From Megamerina dolium (taxonomy: Eukaryota > Arthropoda > Insecta > Diptera > Megamerinidae): 64,000 nucleotides of DNA. Below are positions 53,320-64,000 of this stretch, piece by piece. Positions within the stretch are counted from its first letter, which is position 1. Each line of letters begins with the position of its first letter. The DNA is taken from NCBI GenBank assembly GCA_963854835.1, contig OY978530.1:25081937-25145936 (forward strand), in the 5' to 3' direction. A program made the position numbers and the translations under genes. The notes beneath the pieces were generated by a model. It saw only the letters and a list, made by a program, of their open reading frames with translations, did not search any database and had not been told where the DNA came from.

Positions 53320-54850
53320 CTAGTTTTACAACTGTTGCATCAGCATTGTTGCTGTTAACATACAAAATTTGAATAGCCGTAATACAACTCTGCAGCCTAT
53401 GTTTATTGACTGTGCTATTCGATGGCCTGGCATTTTATAAACTCTTTGTGATCAGCTGATTCAATAATGGAAGACGACATACAACGCTAAAATAACAGAA
53501 ATTAAAAACAAAATTGTAAAAACTAGGAAAAACATTTTCGCCAAGCGAATTACATATAATGTCAATAACTCACCTACCTATATAAATGCACAGTCAGCAT
53601 CTGACAGTATTGAAAAATTTATTTTAAATATAACAACAGAAAAACAAAGCAAAACCAATTTCCGATATAATGCAACTGTTGCAATAAATAACTTAGAAGA
53701 AAATCAGTAAGCTAAGAAAATGCCAAGAACTTCACTATTAAATTCTAAGCAGCGAATTTCCAGCTACAGCTAGAGAGCTAAGCGCCTAATTCTTCATTAA
53801 TTGTTGGCAAATCGTTCTTGTCGGTAGAACCCATGACTTGAAGGCTCGAAATCGTCATCAATAGACATAAGTAAAATAAGGTGGATCGCTCCCCATACAA
53901 AAAAAAAGTTTTAAAATTCAACACTTAGTTTGAAAGATAATGTTGAAATCTTTTCGAGAAATGTTTTTCCTTAACCCTTATAGAACCTCCAAAATTGTTT
54001 TTTTTTTATCATCACAGTGTTCATTGTCAGACTTTCTGCCGACGACTGCCTTTTTGATCGCTAACATATTGCCATTTTTGGAATAAAGCCATTATTTTAG
54101 CTGTGTAGAACTTCTGGGTTTTCTGAGCGAAATTGGACCCAAGTTCGTTTTGGAGGCCTCTACGGAACTCACTAATCGTACATAACGTTAGGAGTTTTGT
54201 GAATGACATAAAAATTCTATAAACATTATAAAACGTATTACATGTACCAATTTCTTTTGCATTTTATTTATCTCGGATTGATATAACCATATTAGTTGAT
54301 TAGGATGACGAATTAATATCATCTAAGTACTATGGCTCTATGGCGGCTCTGTAATTTTAAATTTGTTTCAACTTATCATCGTTGTATAGGCATCACTATT
54401 CCACGGCTAGCAAGTGGTTTATTATTCATAAGAAACCAAAACGGACCAGTTTCACTCCATTAAAGTACAACTTAAGTGTACGGGATATTTCTCACGGGCA
54501 ATAAGTTGCTGAATCAATGTCCCAGACACAATTCCTGGATCTTTTTGCTTCCCAAAGAAATGAGTAACAAAAGGTACTTGAGAATTACCATAAATACCTG
54601 CTATAGAAACTGCTTTCAAAAGTTTTACATTTACAGGTAGATATTAACCCTTATTGATTTCATTTCGTTATTACTCCCTTAGAATTAGAGTTACCTACGC
54701 GCTTCAAAAGGAATAGTTTATTGGTTTTCTAAGGGCTTTAATTTTATGATGGAAAAATATTTGATTAGGGGGAAAAATCAGGGAAGCTGAATATATTTTT
54801 TTAGAACTCGTTTAATTTCAAAGTCTTATATTAAGGAATTATAGGTGGTC
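53320..54850. other. Noncoding DNA, nothing recognised
   Basis: No supported coding region. Short ORFs lack motifs. Confidence 0.45.
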
Positions 54851-54854
54851 GGGT

Positions 54855-57800
54855 GATGCTTTCGCAAGGCAAAGTGGCTAAGTGCTTCAACCTGGCGAAG
54901 CTAGCGCAATCCTTGTTGAACTCACTGCAAGTCAACTTACTCGTCATCATGTAGTTTGTCCTTCTTACTATGTGATGACGTTTTCATTCTAAATGGGGGT
55001 TCTCCTTATGACGACCTTTATTTTAATGGGGAGCCTCCATGCGGCGGCCACCGAGCAACGTCGTTCCAGCCCCCGCTGAGCGGCGGCTAAAGTGAGTGGC
55101 GAAAACGTCCGTCTATTCGTAGTTATGCGTTGGGTTTGGGACCCACTACATAAAAACCCTCCTCCAGTGAAGAACGCAACAGAGTGCCTCGGATAAGGAC
55201 TACCGCTTTTTATTATGACCCCCGCAATCGAAAAAATGACCACGATTTACGGATATGCACCTGGAACGTCCGATCTCTCTATAAGAAAGGCGCTCTCCAC
55301 GAAATGCAATGGACAGGACAAAGCAGCTCCAAAAGAGCATACTGTGACATCTACTATAATTGCCATTCAGAGAGGCACGAACCAAAATGTGGATTCTTGG
55401 TCACCTAGAGTTCAACACCTGGTCTCACAGTTCACGCCTGTGAACGAACAGCTGGCCACAATCCGCATCAGGACCAAATTGTTTAAAATCAAACTAATCT
55501 GTGCCCACGCTCCGATGGATAAGACCAAAGAAGCTTCTTTCAGCTCCTGACCGCTGCCCCCGCCACGACTTCAAAATCGAGCTTGGCGATTTCAATGCCA
55601 CGGTAGGTAAAGACGGTACCTTTGGTTCTACTGTCAGAAAATTTAGCTTCCACCGGAACACCTCCGGTAACGGAATGAGGCTGATCAACCAAACCAAATT
55701 GATCACGTGCTGATTGACGGAAGGCATGTTTCTAGTGTGATGGACGTGAAATCGCTTCGTGGTGCCAACATTGACTCGGATCACTACCTTGTTGCAGCCA
55801 GGATGCGAACACGCTTATGTGCCGCAAATAATAAACGAAGTTCCAAACAGAGAAAGCTTGACGTTAGTAAGCTGCGATCACTAGAGACAGCAGATGCTTT
55901 TCCCACTCAGCTCTCTGATCGGCTTAGGCAGAACACTCCTCAACTTGATGATACATGCGCACGGTGAACACATATATCCCACTACATGACTGCCTGAGAG
56001 GTAATCTGTTACTGCGGTCCTCTGAGTAACGAGTGGTATGATCAGGAGTGTCGCGACGCTACCGTAGAGAAGACAACGCCTACAGAAAAACCCTGCGTGC
56101 AGGCGCAACACGAGCTGTTAAGGAGCGGTACGGGAAAAAAAGGAGTGCGGAGAGACGACTTCTCAGCCGTAAGAAGAGAGAACAAGAAATACGCGAGTGT
56201 GAGGAGATAAAAATGAGCGGTGAAAGGAACGAGACTCGATAATTCTTCAAGAAGATCAAGCGCCTGAAAGGCGGTTTAAACCCCGGAGCCTCTGCTTGTT
56301 GTGACGGAAAAGGGAATCTGGTTACGGATGTCTAGAGCGTACTGAGTCTATGGAGGGAACACTTCTCCAAGTTACTGTATGGCAATGCTACGAAGAATTT
56401 CGCCAGTGGAGCAGATTGTCCGAACACTCCAATTACGAATTATGGTGTTGACGTTTCACCACCCGACCATGACGAGGTTAAAACAGCCATTTTAAGGCTG
56501 AAGAACAACAAAGCTGCAGGTGCTGATGGCCTGCCTGCCGAGTTGTTTAAGACCGGAGGCGATGAGCTGCTCGCCTGCATGCACCAGCTCATAAGCAGAA
56601 TATGGTCGGATGAAAGCATGCCCGATGATTGGAGTCTCAGTGTTCTCTGCCCCATACATAAAAAAGGAGAAACCATAATTTGCCCCAACTACCGTGGCAT
56701 AAGTCCCCTGAGCATCGCATAAAAGGTCTTATCGTGCGTACTGTGTGAAAAATTGAAGCCTATGCTCACTAACCTGATTTTGCCTTATCAGCGTGGCTTC
56801 AGACCGAATAAATCCACCATCGAACAAATTTTCACACTACGCCAAATCCTGTCAAATACCCAAGAAAAACAGATCCACACACATCACCTATTCGTCGATT
56901 ATAAAGCCGCTTTCGACAGTCCGATAAGGGATTACCTTTACACAACTATGCCTGAATTTAGTAAACCTAACCAAAACACATTCGATTTTGTAGAATGACA
57001 CTGCTTGACTATCGTCATGCAGCGAAAATTGGGAGGGACCTCTCCACTCTGTTCAATACCGAACGAGGTTTCAGACAAGGTGATTCGTTATCGTGGGACT
57101 TCTTCAACCTTATAATGGAGAAAATTATACGAGCCATGGCACTATCTTCAACAAAAGAGTCATGCTGTTGGCGTATGCCGACGATATTTGCATAATCGGT
57201 ATCAACTCGCGAGCAGTCAGTGCAGAATTCTCTAAATTAGAACGAGAGTCACTTCGAATGGGCCTTACGATGAACGAGGGCAAGACGAAGTACCTAGTGT
57301 CTACAAACAAAGAGTCCCAGCGTCTTGGACAACAAGACACTGTTGACAATTACACTTTCTAGGTGGTGAAGGACTTTGTCTACCTTGGAACTGTAATGAC
57401 GTCAGCCTGGAGATCATGCGTGGAATAACTCCTGCTAGCAGGTGTTAATTTGGGCTGAGTAAGCAATGGAGTAGTCGGGCCCTCTCTCGAAGATCGAAAA
57501 TCACACTCGACAAGTCATTCATTATTCCTGTCCTAACATATGGCGCAGAAGCCTGGACAATTTCCACCACGGATGAGAGAACGCTTGGAGATTTCGAGAG
57601 AAAAGTTCTGCGCATGATCTTCGGACTTATTTGCGTTGAAGGCGAGTATCGAATGAGGTACAACGAAGATATGTATGAACTGTACGCGGACATTTACATA
57701 GTCAGGCGAATCAAAATCCAGCGGCTGCACTGGCTGGGTCATGTCGAGCGAATGGAAGAAGACGTTCCAGCGAAGAGGGTATTTAATTCGACACCCGCTG

Positions 57801-57957
57801 GAGGAGGCAGAAATAGAGGAAGACCAAACCTCCGTTTGAAGGACCAAGTGTTTGGTAACCTAGCGGCGCATCGAATATCCAATTGGGGCAAGCAAGCGAA
57901 GAACAGAGAAGACTGACGCCGTATTGTTTGGCCTAAATTGTTATGGCCACATAAGAA
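54855..57957 (+). mobile_element. RTE-clade LINE copy 5, near full length, decayed
   Basis: About 3.1 kb, the size of a complete RTE. 54855-55210 is a GC-richer 5' region. The endonuclease starts LRICTWNVRSLYKKGALHEM (55240) and continues SLRGANIDSDHYLVAARMRT (55750). The linker contains KKRSAERRLLSRKKREQEIR. The RT carries NNKAAGADGLPAELFKTGGD (56510), FRPNKSTIEQIFTLRQIL (56790), LFVDYKAAFDS, GFRQGDSLSWDFFNLIMEKI, YADDICIIG (57180), KIQRLHWLGHVERMEEDVPA (57720). It ends GGCCACATAAGAAGAAGAAG at 57957. Frameshifts and stops occur throughout. It shows the full domain order for the family. Confidence 0.9.
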
Positions 57958-60560
57958 GAAGAAGCCCTCCCTAATAGCTTTCCAACGAGCTATCATTTAT
58001 AAAAGTCCGACAATCAGCAACTGTGCTTTAATTAAAAAACATTTTGGCGGTTCTAAAAGAATTAAAAAGAAAGTGTTGTGTGCCCCGAGACAATACCAAT
58101 CGTAATCATAATTGCAATTAGGGGTGAAGTTTTGATACTTTTTTTCGTGATCCATCCTAAAGTACAACCGCCGCATAATCAAATTGAAGATTATGGTAAC
58201 TTTCTATGTTGTTAGATTTATGTATTTCACTTCTTTATTTTTGGCAAGAAATTTGTATTTACATATATAATTATTTTTTTATCTTAAATTTTTTATTGTT
58301 TTAACTGCTCCACATAATTCACTTACGAGTACCTTTCACTTTTAATCTCAAACAATTTACATTTATTGCTTTTTGTCAAAAAATATTGGTAGTGCCCCTT
58401 TTTTGTCGTAAACATTTGAATTTCACAGTTTCATTATAAAATTGTATACTGCCAGAAACCATGGGAAGAAAAGTTCTGAACTTGAGCGATAAATCTGTCT
58501 TTACAGAGAAGTTACACGATCAATAACTTGTTTTCAAGTTAACCACTCATACCGCTTGTCAAAATTCATTGGAATTGACAGCTGTGACATAGGCTGCACT
58601 CAACTTTATATTCAATTTTAGTATGAATAGTTATTAATCGCAATACTCCACAGTTTTTATTACTTTTATTTATTGTTTAATCGCGGCAGAATCTTTAATA
58701 CACACAAGCATGTGTCAAATTACTCAAGAAAAAAAGAACCTATTGGGCCATAAGTAATATATACTGACATTTTGCTTCAATGAGTTTGTTCAATTTATTA
58801 TGGTCTTGAAGACTTACATATTGTATATATTGCACTTATAATATGTTTATAACAATTAATTTGTGGTGTCTTATACGGCTCATTTTCGTAAAACTTTTTC
58901 CGATATATTCTTTATATTGCATCAAAATAAAAATTTATTACAAATCATCAAACTTCGGTACTATCGTTATTTAAGAAACCATTGTTAAGAGTCTTCAATT
59001 CTAATATGGGCGTCCGTACTCTAATAAAAGTGAGCGCTCCTTTAATTTACATCAACTGTAATGTAATGTATCGATGAGGTATGAACTTAACTGCGACTTA
59101 AAAGATCTATTGTACCATAAAATCTCATCCAGTCCCACTACTTTTAAAAAAACTAAAATATGGGCTTGATCTAACGTTCAATTGAAGCGTGTAAACAAAA
59201 TATAAAAATGTATATACATAAATAAATTACAGTTACTGTTATCCCTTATTCATTAAGGGTATGATAGTTCTTATATAGGAGTTAAATATTTCAGTTGCTT
59301 TGGTTGTTTTGGCACATACGAAACGTTATGAATGGCAACTAAGACACCGCAGTGTGCAAACACCAGACATACCAACACTGCACTACACTGGGCTATGAAC
59401 ATTCACAATACGGCTTGACTGACTTTTGTTTTTATTAAACACCATTATTGTCCATCCACTTCATTTGTTCATCACGGCTACCTCTGCTAAAAATTTGAGG
59501 ACGGTCCATGGTTCTCAATCCGTCATGTCGACACAGTGGATGGACAAGAAAGCCGACTAGGCAGCTTATTCAGACAGCTGACCGATGTACAGTTCGTGTG
59601 CACTGCGCACATCCTACCATCCTGTATCATTCCTAGCACGCTTAAGGTTGAATTCCCACCAAAAATTTCCTTCGAGATTCACCATACCTGGTTAACCAAC
59701 AACACCATATATCCCTATCAAAAGGAATTATTCATCATCGGATATCAACAATGCTTACATATATTTATTTTAAAACAAACAGTGGAATTGTTGAGTGTGG
59801 ACTGTGATTTGACATTTATTGTCGATTGTATTAATAAGTCGCAGTCACAGTTCGCGTTCCACTATCCATGGTTTGGTTCGACATACGGGATATGTATGCA
59901 TTGGAATAGGGTTGGTAACTTGGCTTTGTGTAGGGTGGCAGAGTGAGCCCAAATAGAGGTGGCTATGATTTGTTGTACAGAGGGGCTGAATTTGCGTTCG
60001 TTATTTAATTGTCTAGATAGGCAACGGTAGAGTATCGATTGGAGATGATCCTGTTTGAAGATCATTTGCGAAAGTAAAGTGGTGAAGTGAATGTCATCTC
60101 CGTGAATCTTTTCAAGTGCCGTGTGTGTTTGCTGTCCCGGTACGTGCATTGTTGTATATATATATATATGTATATGCGTATGTGGTTACATAGGTGTATG
60201 TAACCATAGGTGTGTATATGCTTGTGTTAGTATATGGCGGAAATTTGAAAAGGTATGAAACCATTTTTTTATAGAAGGAATTATTTCTGAAACCTTACTG
60301 TTGCGTAGGAAAAGAAATACAATAAGCTGGATGCAAGCAATCATAGAGGTTGGTGTAAGAGTGAAAAAGATAAGTGATAGATTAAGGTAGGTTATTAATT
60401 TTTTTATTATTATCCTAAAGTGCACCACATGTGTTAGTATTAATCTCGTCACTCGCACATCACTCGGACATATGAAGTTAGCCACCAAACTGTTTAAAAA
60501 ATTAAGCCGTTTTATTTCCGTGCTATCGGCTAACGGCAAATAACGTTTTTTTTTGTGTTG
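57958..60560. other. Mostly unrecognised DNA with one 136-codon ORF
   Basis: 59536-59946 (plus) is open for 136 codons (SLFRQLTDVQFVCTAHILPS and NTIYPYQKELFIIGYQQCLH). I do not recognise it, it has no typical motif, and no partner genes lie nearby. The rest is AT-rich without supported frames. A 1.5-kb part (58200-59300) is rich in short A/T runs. Confidence 0.4.
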
Positions 60561-60949
60561 TATTGGCGGGAAGCCGTAGCTCAGTGGTTAGTGTGTTCGC
60601 CTTCTGATCTGTAGGTCGTGGTTCAATCCCCGGCTGATGCATAACAAATTTAATATCGATAAGGTTTTTCTTTCGAATGGTACCCACCTGTCGGCAAGCA
60701 ATTGGCAATTCTTCCGACAGTAACAACTTGCCATGAAAAAGCTTCTAAAAAGAACTCTGTGGCAAAGCTCAGAAAAAGTGATGTCACAAGTGTTCTGCCG
60801 TTCGGAACCGGCTAAAATAAGTAGGTCCCTTCTAATACTGTCCAAATTTAAGATGCACAGTAGTAATGGAAGAGAAGCTCGGCCAATGAGCCCTTTGGGG
60901 CTTTAAGTGCCACATATTTATTTATTTTTTTTTATTGGCTAGAAGCCGT
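60561..60949 (+). repeat. tRNA-derived SINE copy 2, full length
   Basis: The body is 60578-60932. The tRNA-like head has Pol III box A TAGCTCAGTGG (60577-60587) and box B GGTTCAATCCC (60620-60630), 32 bp apart. A unique body and a tail TTTATTTATTTTTTTTTAT follow. It is flanked by a 17-bp duplication with two mismatches (TATTGGC..GAAGCCGT, 60561-60577 and 60933-60949). It is the reference copy for those at 11005 and 49882. It is not a functional tRNA gene: the anticodon arm and acceptor stem do not close. Confidence 0.92.
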
Positions 60950-63280
60950 TATAATTTTAACCTATATTAAGGTTGTTTTGTTGTTGTTTTCCTTTTTTTT
61001 ATATTAGTATATAAGTGTAATATTTAAGTTGGTTTTGTTTTTTATCGGTTAAAATTTTTAATTTTTTTTTGAAAATTTGATTAAAATTCCTTTTGTACAT
61101 TATCTTTTGTTTTGTTTGTAATCTATAATGTACAATAGTGTTGAATTTCATTTGTACAAAAGGTGAATTTTTGAGTTGGCCGGTTGGGGTCGTCGTACAC
61201 AGAAGGGTGTACAAGTGAGTGACCAAGAGTTTCTTTTTGTATTTTCCCCGTCAACGTTGTGTTAGAGGTTTCCTCCCCTGTTGGATCCAACAAGATTGTG
61301 AATACCTGCGGGATAAAGTGATCACCACGATTTATGCCGTTTATGTTTTTTTTGGACTCACTTTATGGTCTTCTAGACGGGCGGCGTTAGTGACAACAAC
61401 ATCGTGGTCAACCGATATTAAAGGTCAAGGTTCAACGTTGTTGTATATTATAGTTTTTTTTCTCTTTGTTAATGGTTATGAAAATATTTTTTTTGAGAAT
61501 ATAAATTATACAATTAGCAACTAAGGAATTTTGTTTATATGTATAATAATAAAATTTTTTTTTAATATATATATATGTATACGTGTACAAGTTCAATGAA
61601 GATTATGTGTGGCTAAATTAACGTGGTAGGTGCGGAGCGAGGGACATACTAATAGGGGCATGTTGGTGTAGTCAGCGTTTGCGTTCGTTTTTTAGGGGAT
61701 TTTCCAATAATCCGGAGCATTGGCAGATCATGGTTGGGAGGGGTGCGTGCGTACGTGGACTTCGGAAACTTCTACACCAAGGGACCATATTGACCGTTCA
61801 TGCCACAGCGACCGTTGGATCATTTAAGTGTATAAAGGTGGGTGTATGTATATGTCTGTGTATTCGTCTTCCATGTGGGGAGGCGATTTTATTGTCTGCT
61901 CGTTTTTCCATCATGTTTGGTTGAGGACCTCGACTATTCTGCCGTGAGTTAGTCGGCGCATAATCATGATGGAACATACTGGTACGACCAGGCAATAATG
62001 GCGCTCAATTAGAATAAATTGAATGGTGGAAGTTGTGTGTGGTAACAGTACCTTACGTAGTTAAGTGTGTGGAACGAGTGACTTGCATTGGTTGTGTCGC
62101 AGGAGACAAAAATACTGCTTTAGTAGAGGTATGGCTGTCAGGTTTGACATTGCTCACGTTCCCACCAAACTCCTGTTCGGAACAAATTAAACTAATATAA
62201 CAATAATGGCGCCCAAGGCTTTTCCCAGGGTTTGGCATGTGGCAGGAGTGAATGGCAAACTGTAGTTTTCGTGAAGCACTACGTACCGCCCGATACTTGA
62301 TCTCTGAAGTGTTGGACGGTGCGAACTGCTCAGATTGAGTTGTGATTTTTCTTGTCGTTTGTACAATCAGCGAATATGCGACACTTATAATTCTAGATTG
62401 GTTGAATTGATGAACAAGTAGAATGTTGAGTGTACGTATTAGAACGTGTGTTAGTATGGCTTGGCATACCAACGGCGCAATAAGACCAATTGTGTCGATC
62501 AGCATCTATTCAGCAATAGCCAAACACTTTAAGTCGTGCGGAAGTCAGTTGGCAGCGTAGTTGACGGTGGGTGGCTTGGCGGACGATGGTGTCACGTCAA
62601 TTGCACCGGTCAGCGCGCTACCGGCCGGGTACTGATGTACGCGAGTCCCTCATGAGTTCATTGAGAGTGGGTATAAGGTGAAGTGGTTTGTTCTTGGATG
62701 CCCCATCAATTGACAGCACGATCGTCACGTGTCCTAGTGTTGTTCCACGAGTGTAAACATCTATGTTGTATCGTGAGATTGTTGAGGCATTCGTGTGTAT
62801 GTGAGGCATTCGTCATGACGTGTATAAAGACATGAGCGAGTTTGCTCACAGAGAGGGCGATGTATGTAGGTATGAGTATGTAATATAAATGTTGAAATAG
62901 TACGATCGTTGTTGCATGTTGAAAGTTGTATGGTCTTTTGAATTAAGAGTACGCACGCAGACATCTGACGGGCGTTGAGCAGCACTAACCATGGCCCGGT
63001 GAATTCCTCAAACCCCCTATATTCACAAAATATACCTTAACAATTTATATTACTTCGTTGGATCAAAGTTTTGTAGTTATTCTTATTGAGTTTTAGAAAC
63101 TCGGTAGAGTGGTTCAAATTGGATTCAGATATTTATTTCCTGTTTTTTGTTTAGTTGTGTTGAATTGGGTGTATAAATTAGGTAGGTAAAATTTTAAAAA
63201 AAGTGCCACTATTGAATTGGGCGAGTGTGGTGCACATAACTCACTTCCGTGAAAATACATTCGTACATATCTGTCATATA
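60950..63280. other. GT-rich unrecognised DNA
   Basis: Composition shifts to T/G-rich on the plus strand, with phrases like GTGTGTATATG. No ORF is convincing. Two short TGGCGC phrases at 62000 and 62208 look like primer sites, but no LTR could be matched to them. Confidence 0.4.
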
Positions 63281-63289
63281 GGCATAAAT

Positions 63290-63812
63290 AAGCGTTTAAT
63301 GTATAGCGCAGGAAAACGGTTAAAGGAACGAAGAGATAGGCACAGTGAAGAAAGAGATTCCATCCGAAACCTACGGGAAGAGAGTGATAAAGAAGAGATA
63401 GAAAACACAAATATAAATAAGCCGATATAGCATTCACCACGTGATAAAGGAGGAGAAAGAGACGATTGCTTCCAAGATCTTTCGCAGTCAATCTGGGTGA
63501 ATAGGCCGGTGGCACAACCGGAGGTCGATAAGAATGGAAATAAAGGGGCAACTCCTAGAGTGATCAGAGCGATCATGGCGCAGCAGACGCATGGGGCCTC
63601 CTTGCCTCCACCAGAGTACGTGCAAGCCCCGACTGTGCAGGAAAAGGTTGTACCATATCAACAGAATCCGATCGACTTGGCCGACTTGGTAAGGGTAATG
63701 ACATGGAAGCCGAGCAGACCAAACAACTGCAAGAAAACATTAGGTCGGGATTTGCAGAGATGAGCCAGTTGCTGAGACAGGGACAGCAGTGTCGTGATGG
63801 TCAGAGATAGGT
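63290..63812 (+). pseudogene. Possible Gag-like remnant
   Basis: Two open pieces: a charged helical one (KRLKERRDRHSEERDSIRNL, about 63298-63430) and one rich in Pro/Gln (AQQTHGASLPPPEYVQAPTV then YQQNPIDLADLVRV, 63497-63710). After a frame change comes EQTKQLQENIRSGFAEMSQL and a stop near 63812. Composition and order recall a retroelement Gag N-terminus. There is no capsid or knuckle, and the family is not identified. Confidence 0.3.
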
Positions 63813-63849
63813 GAAAGTCGGGCGGATGACCTGCGCGACTTTCACCTAT
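63807..63849. other. Perfect 14-bp inverted repeat (hairpin)
   Basis: ATAGGTGAAAGTCG at 63807-63820 and its exact inverse CGACTTTCACCTAT at 63836-63849, around a 15-base GC-rich loop. Function unknown. Confidence 0.7.
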
Positions 63850-64000
63850 TGGTCAGTGAGGAAGCTAAAAAGTGTATTGGTTGTTTATAAGGACTGGCCA
63901 GGTGCATTGCACTGGGGTACAATGCGACATCCTCTACTGAGACAGTATCGCAATATACGTTCCGAATTCGATGTGATGAGATGTATGGTTGACAGGAGAC

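Noticed and set aside
59536..59946. Host gene exon
   Set aside because: 136 open codons without splice context, domain or codon-bias support; left as unrecognised.
60578..60650. Candidate tRNA gene with Pol III boxes
   Set aside because: The anticodon arm and acceptor stem do not close, it is followed by a repeated SINE body, and it has a target duplication. It is a SINE head.
62200..62225. TGGCGCCCAAGG as a tRNA-Lys primer site of an LTR element
   Set aside because: Only about 10 bases match, no LTR pair could be found, and a second similar phrase at 62000 suggests chance.

Overview
The window is a transposable-element graveyard and nursery from a eukaryotic genome, most likely a dipteran insect (probably a higher fly). 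The evidence is the AT-rich composition, short introns of 57-67 bp, a copia-type primer site (tRNA-iMet), gypsy, 17.6/297, Jockey, R1-like and RTE retroelements, piggyBac, mariner, Tc1, hAT and PIF/Harbinger DNA transposons, and a tRNA-derived SINE. I found no convincing host gene. The species cannot be settled from the sequence alone.

Layout. 1-4369: LTR, gag and pol of a gypsy-type element (minus strand, running off the left edge), inserted in a Jockey LINE (4374-5920). 5921-9740: a module with ~108-bp inverted ends and a 93-bp hairpin minisatellite, split by an apparently intact two-gene PIF/Harbinger transposon (6420-9305). 10085-11654: copia remnant carrying a SINE. 12576-21908: a four-element nest, in which a Harbinger-like MITE was hit by a copia element, whose gag was hit by a second MITE and whose 3' LTR was hit by a very young gypsy derivative encoding a Gag-integrase fusion. 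23990-25000: mariner. 25262-29050: R1-like LINE pieces in opposite orientations, with a 5'-truncated Jockey inserted at the RT active-site codons. 29470-30620: decayed second Harbinger. 30851-33288: piggyBac with TTAA ends. 33706-37113: TA microsatellites, a duplicated locus that captured a 1,034-bp piggyBac fragment, and a Tc1-like element with IR/DR ends. 37600-38272: mariner-like and MITE pieces. 38300-43400: 17.6/297-like retroelement lacking its RT core. 44346-57957: five copies of one RTE-clade LINE, a hAT remnant and a SINE fragment. 57958-64000: mostly unrecognised, with one complete SINE at 60578.

How the parts relate. The Harbinger element carries both genes usual for its superfamily (a DDE transposase and a Myb/SANT-like partner), convergent between perfect 29-bp terminal repeats, and looks capable of autonomous movement. 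The complete gypsy relative at the left edge has a Gag/Pol -1 overlap with a GTTAAAC slippery motif next to the gag stop. The derivative at 17647 has lost PR-RT-RNase H and joins Gag directly to integrase, so it would depend on a relative's RT. Target-site duplications were read directly for most insertions and give a relative chronology.
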